Assembly (NCBI GenBank): GCA_030539795.1
Contig: JAUNXN010000003.1
Span: 1-39,486 of the forward strand
Length of the DNA: 39,486 nt
Direction: 5' to 3'
From: Methanobrevibacter sp.
GTDB lineage: Archaea; Methanobacteriota; Methanobacteria; Methanobacteriales; Methanobacteriaceae
How positions within the stretch are numbered: position 1 is the first letter of the stretch; every line of letters starts with the position of its first letter. The notes below the pieces were generated by a model, which was not told the DNA's origin, did not search any database, and was given only the letters and a program-made list of their open reading frames with translations. This document shows positions 7,057-13,970 of this stretch, piece by piece. A program made the translations under genes and the position numbers.

Positions 7057-7982
7057 TAAAATCCCCCCATAAGCAGATTTCCGCCAAAAGTGGAAATCAT
7101 GTAAAATATTGCGAAAGATGTCGCTGCCAAAGGCAGTGAAAACTTTATTCCCTTTTTAATCTCACCATACATTATAATGCTAATGATAAAAGCAACCAAA
7201 ACAGAATGAATAATCAGATAAATCTCCCCGGCAATTGGGGCTGTTAGAATAATCTCCGATTCCATCCCATAGCTTTGCATAAATCCTGAATATACGCTTA
7301 CCATTCCAATCGCAAAGGGTGTTGCAACAACTGCCGAAATTAATAAAAACATGACAGACATCATAACGGCCGATTTTCTCTCGCGCTTAAGCGCCATTAA
7401 ATCCCTCAAATCATCAGAAACATCCGACAATACAGTTGAAATGCTGGATCCTGATTTTCTTCCATCAAGAATGATTCCAAAAACTCTCCCCAATTCTTTG
7501 GATTTCAAACGTTTGGCCATTGCCCGCCAAGCATCATCAAAATTGCGCCCCATCCGGATTTCAATAATAGTCCGGCGCATTTCATCATATAGCGGCCCTT
7601 CGCCGTACTGTGACATGTCCTCCATTGCATTTTCGAAACTGAGTCCCACCTGCAGCATGCTTGAAAGCTGCCTTAAAAAGTCGGGGGCAGTTTTTTCAAT
7701 TTCCTGTGCCCTTTTTTCCTGCTGGACAATAACATATGTGAAAATTCCTGGAATTACAAAAAAGGGCAAGATCAATACTGAAACAGGCAATCCCCAAATT
7801 GTTAAGGTTAACGCCAAGGCGATTTCCGAGATTAAAATAAAAATTATGAGTATGGCTAAAACTTTACTTGCTTCTGTAAAAATAGCTCCACTTAGTAAAA
7901 ATTCCTGCAATTTGGATAAATGCTTTTCGGGAATAATATTATCTAAAAATATAGTTAAATCATCTATTATTTTAAATTTCAT
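7056..7982 (-). CDS. tadC: Pilus assembly membrane protein, TadC/type II secretion F family
   Basis: A 308-residue integral membrane protein of the T2SSF/TadC family, the platform of archaeal pilus machines. It has two N-terminal helices (about 45-90), a cytoplasmic T2SSF domain containing DFLRQLSSMLQVGLSFENAM and the second conserved stretch GRVFGIILDGRKSGSSIST, and several C-terminal transmembrane helices. The frame is open back to 8069, but the extra 29 residues are Cys/Phe/Lys-rich and atypical, so I start at the ATG at 7982 (MKFKIIDDL). It directly precedes and overlaps the pilin gene, forming a two-gene pilus cassette. The cognate secretion ATPase is not in the window. Confidence 0.83.
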   Translation of the reverse strand: MKFKIIDDLTIFLDNIIPEKHLSKLQEFLLSGAIFTEASKVLAILIIFILISEIALALTLTIWGLPVSVLILPFFVIPGIFTYVIVQQEKRAQEIEKTAPDFLRQLSSMLQVGLSFENAMEDMSQYGEGPLYDEMRRTIIEIRMGRNFDDAWRAMAKRLKSKELGRVFGIILDGRKSGSSISTVLSDVSDDLRDLMALKRERKSAVMMSVMFLLISAVVATPFAIGMVSVYSGFMQSYGMESEIILTAPIAGEIYLIIHSVLVAFIISIIMYGEIKKGIKFSLPLAATSFAIFYMISTFGGNLLMGGF

Positions 7983-8179
7983 GAAATAACATTTGAATTT
8001 AAAGCATATAAAGTGTTGGTTGTATTTCAAATCAATTTTATCAACTGAAAAAATATGACAAAAGGACATGTCCTTTTAATAACACCACCAAAACCCATTT
8101 TTTGTAAAAATTATATTACTGAAAAATTTATATTTTAATTTGTTAAAAATTAAAATGAAATAAACAACTGAGGCAGTTT

Positions 8180-9613
8180 ATGCGGTATATTCACAAAAAT
8201 GATTTGTTAATCATTGCCAAAAATTCCGGATATTTAATGATTGGAATCGGATTAATGTGTTTAATCCCCATAATCATCGACTTGATATATGTCGAATATA
8301 CACCAATAGGTTTCTTCATACCCGCTTCAATATCAATGATTACAGGGTGGATTTTAATAAATGCCCTGGAAAAATACAATATCAATAAAATGCGCCCAAA
8401 GCACGGAATGATCATATCCGCATTGTCATGGCTGTGGGCATGCATTATTTGTGGCTTAGTACTTTATCTTGTTACAGACATAAACATAATAGATTCTGTT
8501 TTTGAAAGCATGTCCGCCTTGACCGGCAGTGGAATTACAATATACAGTGATGTGGAATCCTTACCGCACAGCATATTATTTTTCAGAGCATTACAACAAT
8601 GGATTGGTGGTTTGGGAATTATAGTTATGATAATATCTTTTGTAATAAAATCCGGAACCACATCATATACATTATACCACTCCGAAGCCCGGGAGGACCA
8701 ACTTAAGCCATCAACCAACTCCACAATCAAAGAATCCTTCAAAATTTATTTAATTTATACCGCTTTTGGAATTATCGCATATACGCTTGCCGGAATGCCC
8801 CTTTTTGATTCAATATGCAATACATTCTGCATTATCTCAACTGGGGGAATGAGCGTAAAAAATGCAAATATAGGATTCTACAATAATGAGATAATATATT
8901 TCATTACAATGGTTTTGATGATATTGGGGGCTACAAGCTTTTTGGTTCATTATCAAATCATTAAAAAACGCGGAAGATCAATAATTCATGATTTGCAGTT
9001 TAAGGTAATGATTTCATTGATAGCAATTTCATCATTATTGATATATTACACCTCAAATATCGTTCCAATGGAGATGCTGTTTACTGTAGTTTCCGCCATT
9101 ACAACAACCGGAGCCAGCATTCCAAATTCTGTTACAATGGGCGGGTGGCCATCATTTACAATCTTAATTATTATGACACTGATGCTTATCGGAGGTTCCA
9201 CAGGATCTACTGTAGGTGCAATAAAATTACTGCGTGTCATTACATTTTCAAAAGGAATTTATAAAAATTTACGCGAAATTCTTTCTCCGGAAGGCAGAGT
9301 CGTTACAATGAAAATTTCAGGTAAAAAACTCCCTGAAAAAATTGCCACTCAAAGTGGAAACTACATAACCCTCTATTTCATCTGCATTTTAATTACATGG
9401 TCCCTGTTATGCTTATACGGCCATGATCCATTCAATTCATTATTTTTCACCATGTCCATGCAGGGTAATGTCGGTTTGGAAATCGGACAGATATCCCAAA
9501 CAATGGAATTGCCATTGAAAGTCATAGGCATTTTCAATATGTGGACAGGAAGACTAGAGATTTATCCAGTATTAATCACAATTAGGGCATTTTTTGAAAT
9601 ATTTAAAAAATAG
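8180..9613 (+). CDS. trkH: TrkH-type potassium uptake membrane subunit
   Basis: A 477-residue cation transporter subunit with the four pore-loop repeats typical of TrkH/KtrB. The selectivity segments are LTGSG (114-118), STGGM (220-224), TTTGA (308-312) and QGNVGLE (428-434). The lysine/arginine-rich segment near 262-266 (KKRGR) and GGSTGSTVGAIKLLR (338-352) are also characteristic. It moves potassium across the cytoplasmic membrane and normally requires a TrkA/KtrA-type NAD-binding regulator. No such gene is adjacent, so the partner must be encoded elsewhere. It is transcribed divergently from tadC, with a TATA-like ATTTATATTTTA near 8125. It lies 2 kb from the TMEM175 pair, which may also concern potassium. 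Confidence 0.92.
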   Translation: MRYIHKNDLLIIAKNSGYLMIGIGLMCLIPIIIDLIYVEYTPIGFFIPASISMITGWILINALEKYNINKMRPKHGMIISALSWLWACIICGLVLYLVTDINIIDSVFESMSALTGSGITIYSDVESLPHSILFFRALQQWIGGLGIIVMIISFVIKSGTTSYTLYHSEAREDQLKPSTNSTIKESFKIYLIYTAFGIIAYTLAGMPLFDSICNTFCIISTGGMSVKNANIGFYNNEIIYFITMVLMILGATSFLVHYQIIKKRGRSIIHDLQFKVMISLIAISSLLIYYTSNIVPMEMLFTVVSAITTTGASIPNSVTMGGWPSFTILIIMTLMLIGGSTGSTVGAIKLLRVITFSKGIYKNLREILSPEGRVVTMKISGKKLPEKIATQSGNYITLYFICILITWSLLCLYGHDPFNSLFFTMSMQGNVGLEIGQISQTMELPLKVIGIFNMWTGRLEIYPVLITIRAFFEIFKK

Positions 9614-9632
9614 CCTATCCCTATTTAATACA

Positions 9633-9761
9633 GGCCAAATTTACATTAATGAAACTTTTCCAGATGATTTTAGAGCTAAATTCGGAGCGTTCATGCAATC
9701 AGGAGCACCTATTGGCGTGATTTTAGATTCAATAGTTGGAAGATTTGTAACTCCAATGAAT
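9633..9761 (+). pseudogene. Remnant of a major facilitator superfamily transporter
   Basis: Downstream of trkH, in a different frame, 43 codons read GQIYINETFPDDFRAKFGAF and then MQSGAPIGVILDSIVGRFVT. This is the pattern of the helix 4 to helix 5 region of MFS permeases (acidic-aromatic-Pro, Arg, then a glycine-rich helix ending in a phi-GG/R-F-hydrophobic segment). Nothing before or after in the same frame resembles an MFS protein, and no start or promoter is apparent. I interpret it as a decayed fragment. Chance similarity is possible because the stretch is short. Confidence 0.4.
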
Positions 9762-9818
9762 CGGATTAATGAACATCAAAACCTTTGTAAACCTGTTAAA
9801 AAAAAAAGAAAAAAAAGA

Positions 9819-10007
9819 TTATTTGATTACTTTAGATATGACATCGCTATTTCCAGTAATCTGAACGCTTTTTCCATCTTGAGCATCACTGAAGGGAGTG
9901 ATATCCAATGCACTCAACATGCTAACATCATCATCAGCAGCTGATACGAAGCCTATCGATACTATTGCAATAGCAAAACCTATTATTAAAAAATGTTTTA
10001 ATTTCAT
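9819..10007 (-). CDS. Small secreted protein of unknown function
   Basis: A 62-residue protein with a clear Sec signal peptide: basic start MKLKH, hydrophobic core FLIIGFAIAIVSIGFV and a cleavage site after VSA at about residue 23. The mature part is only about 39 residues, starts with an acidic ADDD, has no cysteine and matches no family I know. GTGAT precedes the ATG at a usual distance. On the minus strand the gene is followed by a long T-rich tract (complement of 9797-9816), a plausible terminator. The signal peptide and ribosome binding site argue for a real gene despite the small size. It overlaps the opposite-strand frame that follows trkH, which I do not accept as coding. Confidence 0.65.
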   Translation of the reverse strand: MKLKHFLIIGFAIAIVSIGFVSAADDDVSMLSALDITPFSDAQDGKSVQITGNSDVISKVIK

Positions 10008-10216
10008 AATATCACATCATCATTTAAAATAATTAATTTTTTACATCTATTTATAAAGCCGCGCATCTCAAACACCCGACTTATCCTATCAACTACTCCC
10101 ATTTAAAATGTAAAAAATACAGTATATATTTTTACAATTAATAATATTTTTAAACACCATCATAAAGAATTCAAAAGTAAAAAAAATGAGAAGTGCCTGA
10201 AATTCCTTAGCTAAAA

Positions 10217-11155
10217 TCAGACATATCTTCTAAACATATATGCCAGAATCGAACCTGCGAAATTCTGCCAAACGGAATAGAGAGCTCCTGGAACTGTTGC
10301 CTGAGACAAACTAGGGAAATGAGTCTTTGCAAGGCCAGTAGACAACCCTGAATTTTGAAATGCAAGCTCAATTGCAACAGTTATAATTTGTTTTCTGTTC
10401 ATTCCAGCCAAATAGCCCACACCAAATCCAAGAATCATCGCAAGGAAATATTGTACAATAATGACAATCATAATTATCGCTGAAGAAGTCAAAATAGCCT
10501 GTTTATTAACGCCAATTACTCCTGCAACAATTAAACAAATAACAATGGATGATATTGCAGGCAGATAATCTTTTAATTTCTCACAGAAATCAGGGAACTT
10601 GTAATTCAATAACAAACCTAAAATGATAGGTATTATCACAATTTCAATGATTGAAATGAACATGTCCACCGGACTGAAATTAATCTGATTGCCGATCAAT
10701 AACAATGTAATTATTGGAGTTAAAATCGGAGAAATGAGAGTGGATACGGCAGTCAATGAAACGGATAATGCCACATCCCCCTTTGCAAGAAAAGTGATTA
10801 CATCAGATGCAGTTCCCCCAGGCACAGTGCCGACAAGAATAAGGCCAACAGTTAAGGCAGTATTTAGGGAAAAAACATTTGCAAGAGCCAATGCTATAAG
10901 CGGCATTATGATATATTGTGCTGAAATCCCAACAGCTATCTCTTTCGGATTCTTAAATACATTAACGAAGTCATCCACTTTCAATGTGGTTCCCATTGTA
11001 AAAAGAATAATGCCTAAAAGTAAATTCAATATGTTAATTCCATTATATTCACTTAAAACCCAACTAAATGATTTGGGATAAATTAACGAAATGACAACCG
11101 CAAGTAATATAATTATAAAATAATATTTTTCAATGAATTTAAAAATCCTTTTCAT
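10217..11155 (-). CDS. Bile acid:sodium symporter (BASS) family transporter
   Basis: A 312-residue membrane protein with about nine to ten helices and both hallmark regions of the BASS/SBF family: VGTVPGGTASDVITFLAKGD (108-127), which forms the first crossover helix, and IELAFQNSGLSTGLA (262-276) with sodium-site residues E263 and Q267. Such carriers import organic anions with sodium. Microbial substrates include pantoate, pyruvate and sulfonates as well as bile acids, and which applies here cannot be said. It is monocistronic. An eight-base T-tract on the minus strand (complement of 10179-10187) follows about 30 bases after the stop. Confidence 0.9.
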   Translation of the reverse strand: MKRIFKFIEKYYFIIILLAVVISLIYPKSFSWVLSEYNGINILNLLLGIILFTMGTTLKVDDFVNVFKNPKEIAVGISAQYIIMPLIALALANVFSLNTALTVGLILVGTVPGGTASDVITFLAKGDVALSVSLTAVSTLISPILTPIITLLLIGNQINFSPVDMFISIIEIVIIPIILGLLLNYKFPDFCEKLKDYLPAISSIVICLIVAGVIGVNKQAILTSSAIIMIVIIVQYFLAMILGFGVGYLAGMNRKQIITVAIELAFQNSGLSTGLAKTHFPSLSQATVPGALYSVWQNFAGSILAYMFRRYV

Positions 11156-11330
11156 ACTTTAATATTTTGACATGCTCCATTAAAAAAATTGCCTTTTATT
11201 CAGAAATCCCCTATTTAAAAATGTTATTGTAGTTTTTAAATAAGCAAATAAGTTTATTGAAACAATATTAAATTTAAATAATTAAAAAATCAAATTAAAT
11301 AGCATCTAAACAAGTTATTGGTGATAATGA

Positions 11331-12026
11331 ATGGAATATGAAATACAAGGAGGTTCATTCCCTATTGTAATATGTACCTTACAAAAAGGGGAAACCATGA
11401 AAAATGAAACTGGAGCCATGGCTTTCATGACTTCAGATATGAAAATGGAAACAAATACCGGCGGAGGACTATTAAAAGGACTTGGAAGGGCATTAGCCGG
11501 AGATACAATATTTTTAAATTTCTTTACTGCACAATCCGACAACGAACAAATTGGATTTTCAGCATGCACCCCTGGAAAAATCCTGCCAATAAGGCTGGAT
11601 GGGTCAAATACCATTGTCGGTCAGAAAAATGCGTTTTTGGCTGCAGAAGAGAGTGTTGATGTCGACATATTCTTTAAAAAGAAACTTGGAGCAGGATTAT
11701 TCGGTGGAGAAGGTTTCGTACTCCAGAAATTCAGCGGAAATGGAATACTATTCATAGAAATTGACGGGGAAGTCATTGAAAAAGAATTGCAGCCTGGAGA
11801 GAAATTACTTTTAGACCCGGGACACATTGCTGCAATGGATGAAAGCGTTGATTTTGATATAGAAAGAGTAAAAGGAGCTAAAAACATATTATTCGGAGAA
11901 GGACTATTCTTTGCAAAATTAACAGGGCCTGGAAAAGTATGGATACAAACCATGCCAATCAGCAAATTAGCTGCAGCGATAATTCCATTCTTACCGACCA
12001 ACACAGGGTCTGACTGGGACTTTTAG
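11331..12026 (+). CDS. AIM24/TIGR00266 family protein
   Basis: A 231-residue, all-beta protein. It begins MEYEIQGGSFPIVICTLQKG, and the following ETGAMAFM is the start typical of TIGR00266. The repeated beta elements (GEGFVLQKFSGNGILFIEIDG, cited as GEGFVLQKFSG and GILFIEIDGEV, and GEGLFFAKLTGPGKVWIQT) are also diagnostic. The family is widespread in bacteria and archaea and related to yeast Aim24. Its biochemical role is unknown and no catalytic residues are assigned. There is no signal peptide or membrane helix. GGTGAT lies five bases before the ATG. Only 31 bases separate it from the acyltransferase gene, so they are probably co-transcribed. Confidence 0.85.
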   Translation: MEYEIQGGSFPIVICTLQKGETMKNETGAMAFMTSDMKMETNTGGGLLKGLGRALAGDTIFLNFFTAQSDNEQIGFSACTPGKILPIRLDGSNTIVGQKNAFLAAEESVDVDIFFKKKLGAGLFGGEGFVLQKFSGNGILFIEIDGEVIEKELQPGEKLLLDPGHIAAMDESVDFDIERVKGAKNILFGEGLFFAKLTGPGKVWIQTMPISKLAAAIIPFLPTNTGSDWDF

Positions 12027-12057
12027 AAAAGATAATTGAAAAAAATGGAGAAAAATA

Positions 12058-13101
12058 ATGGGAAAAACAAGAGTTGAATGGATTGATCTTGTACGGGCAA
12101 TAGCTATTTTAACTGTATTGTACATTCATGCTACAGATGGAATCTTTATCATTTCATCTGATGCAATAATGAATTTTACAATTTATTCCAGAATATTTAA
12201 TTTCATATCCCTATTTATTGGCCGTATTGGGGTCCCATTCTTTTTAATGATTACAGGTTATCTGTTACTTGACAGAACTTATGACGATGAGCGCGTTCGT
12301 AAGTTTTGGGAGAAAAACTGTAAAGGGTTGATTATAATTACCATTATTTGGGCAATAATTTATGCAGTCAGTTTGCAGTTCGTTACTGTCAAAAGCGGTC
12401 AAGTTAACTTTTCTGAAGCTGGAAACTTATTCTTCAGCCATATGTGGTATATGCCAATGATTATTGGAATGTATCTTTCAATGCCATTTGTTTCCGCTGC
12501 TCTTGAAAAATTCAAAACAGAAACCATTTGGCAAGCAACAATAGTGTTTTCACTTTTAGCATTCCTGCTGCCGTTTGTTACAACAATATTAGCAATGCAT
12601 GGTATTGAAAATGTTAACATCCAATATTGTCTTGGATTTAGTGGTGGAATTTATGGAATTTATATTATTATCGGATATCTGACTAAAAAAGGATTATTCA
12701 AAAAGTATTCCTCCAATAAACTGAGAATACTTGCAATCGTATCCTTTTTAATATGCGTATTGTTCCAGTATTATGCATTTGTCAGAGGATACAGCTTTTT
12801 CTTATGGTATGAATTCCCATTCATTTTAACTGGATCATTTGCATTATTTGAACTATGTTCCAGAAGAGGTAAAATAAGAGCATATCCGATAGTGAAATTT
12901 TTAGCGAAATATTCATTTGCCGTATTTTTAGTGCATAACTTATTCAGATTACCTTTACTGCCTTTAGTTGTGCAATTACCTTATTCAGAACCAGTTAAAG
13001 CCATAATCCTATGGATTCTATTAATATTCTTCAGTTACTTGGCTACTGTAATAATCTATAGAATCCCAAGATTTGGAAAATATATATTGTATATGAGATA
13101 A
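12058..13101 (+). CDS. Membrane acyltransferase, OafA/WecH-like (acyltransferase family 3)
   Basis: A 347-residue protein with about ten transmembrane helices. It begins with the acyltransferase-3 signature EWIDLVRAIAILTVLYIHAT (7-26), containing the conserved Arg13 and His24. The following IGRIGVPFFLMITGYLLL and the HMWYMP motif near 134 are also typical. These enzymes transfer acetyl or succinyl groups to sugars or other surface molecules using cytoplasmic acyl-CoA. The acceptor here is unknown; pseudomurein or surface glycans are candidates. GGAGAAAAATAATG provides the ribosome binding site. The stop is directly adjacent to the stop of the convergent hydrolase gene. Confidence 0.87.
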   Translation: MGKTRVEWIDLVRAIAILTVLYIHATDGIFIISSDAIMNFTIYSRIFNFISLFIGRIGVPFFLMITGYLLLDRTYDDERVRKFWEKNCKGLIIITIIWAIIYAVSLQFVTVKSGQVNFSEAGNLFFSHMWYMPMIIGMYLSMPFVSAALEKFKTETIWQATIVFSLLAFLLPFVTTILAMHGIENVNIQYCLGFSGGIYGIYIIIGYLTKKGLFKKYSSNKLRILAIVSFLICVLFQYYAFVRGYSFFLWYEFPFILTGSFALFELCSRRGKIRAYPIVKFLAKYSFAVFLVHNLFRLPLLPLVVQLPYSEPVKAIILWILLIFFSYLATVIIYRIPRFGKYILYMR

Positions 13102-13123
13102 TTATTTAATTATCTCCTTTTTT
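13095..13123. terminator. Palindromic terminator shared by two abutting convergent genes
   Basis: Perfect 10-bp inverted repeat GAGATAATTA (13095-13104) / TAATTATCTC (13107-13116) with a two-base spacer, then a T-tract at 13118-13123. The acyltransferase stop (13099-13101) and the hydrolase stop (13102-13104, minus) are adjacent within the 5' arm. Only the plus-strand side has a strong T-tract. Confidence 0.72.
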
Positions 13124-13956
13124 ATTTCTTTGAATGCACTTCTTGCTTCAGGTATCGGAAACAGAGGATAAATGTGGAACAGTCCACTGCCTATTACAAG
13201 TTTTACATTGACACCATCTTTTTTTAGAGTTTCAACATATTTTTCAATGTCCTTACAGAAAATTTCATTTTCACCCACGAATATTAATGTATCAGGCAAG
13301 TCAGCATTATCACCAAAAAGAGGGCTTACCCTATAGTCTTGGGTGTCCAAGTCACCTGCCCATGATTTTCCAATTTCCTTAAGGCCAATTTCACCTAAAA
13401 TAGGATCATTTTTACTGTCATAAGGAGGATTGCTCATGGAAATATCAACCCATGGGGAAAAGGTTATTGTTTTATCGGGCTGAGGCATATCAACCGTTTT
13501 TAGATATTGGCAAAAGGAGTAAACGAATCCTCCGCCTGCTGAGTCGCCCATTACAATCAAATTATTTTTCACAACCAATGTCTTATACAATTCAGCAATC
13601 ACATCAAAAGTTTGCATCGCTTTGCTTGAAGGAGCGAGTGGGTAAACTGGTGCAAGTACATGGGCGTTTAATTTTCGTGATAGCAAAAAGCAATATAGTA
13701 AATGTTGATAATTTATTTCACCAACAAAAGCTCCGCCATGTATGTATAAAATAGTGTTTTCAGCATTTTCATCCCCAAAAGTAAAGACTTCAGTTCCATT
13801 GAAATCCATGCTTTTGAAAATGCTTCGGGGAGGTTCATTTTGTGAGGTATTCTTTAAAAAATCATCTACTTTTTCCTTTGAATCCATGTAATCGGGTTTA
13901 GTGAACCTCAAAATGGCCTCTTCCACTTTTGCGATGAATGATTTGTTGCCAGACAT
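13102..13956 (-). CDS. Alpha/beta hydrolase, hormone-sensitive lipase-like esterase
   Basis: A 284-residue hydrolase (numbering below counts from an upstream ATG at 13971, five residues earlier). It has the HGGAF oxyanion motif (78-82), nucleophile S144 in GDSAGGG, an acidic residue E236 in GENEIF where family members usually have Asp, and H266 in LFHIYPL. This is the HSL/GDXG esterase group. I prefer the start at 13956 because AGGTAAT precedes it at a good distance. The ATG at 13971 overlaps the MATE stop by one base but has no ribosome binding site. It is the third gene of the NRPS operon. It could trim or release an ester or acyl intermediate, protect the host, or be unrelated. No signal peptide, so probably cytoplasmic. 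Confidence 0.82.
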   Translation of the reverse strand: MSGNKSFIAKVEEAILRFTKPDYMDSKEKVDDFLKNTSQNEPPRSIFKSMDFNGTEVFTFGDENAENTILYIHGGAFVGEINYQHLLYCFLLSRKLNAHVLAPVYPLAPSSKAMQTFDVIAELYKTLVVKNNLIVMGDSAGGGFVYSFCQYLKTVDMPQPDKTITFSPWVDISMSNPPYDSKNDPILGEIGLKEIGKSWAGDLDTQDYRVSPLFGDNADLPDTLIFVGENEIFCKDIEKYVETLKKDGVNVKLVIGSGLFHIYPLFPIPEARSAFKEIKKEIIK

Positions 13957-13970
13957 GAATATTACCTGCA

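Noticed and set aside
7983-8069. N-terminal extension of TadC
   Set aside because: The 29 extra residues look like translated intergenic DNA, and the ATG at 7982 gives a normal TadC N-terminus.
9594-9944. A 116-codon plus-strand frame after trkH as a complete gene
   Set aside because: It begins inside trkH, runs through a poly-A tract into antisense of the small secreted protein gene and has no ribosome binding site. Only the MFS-like middle part is kept, as a remnant.
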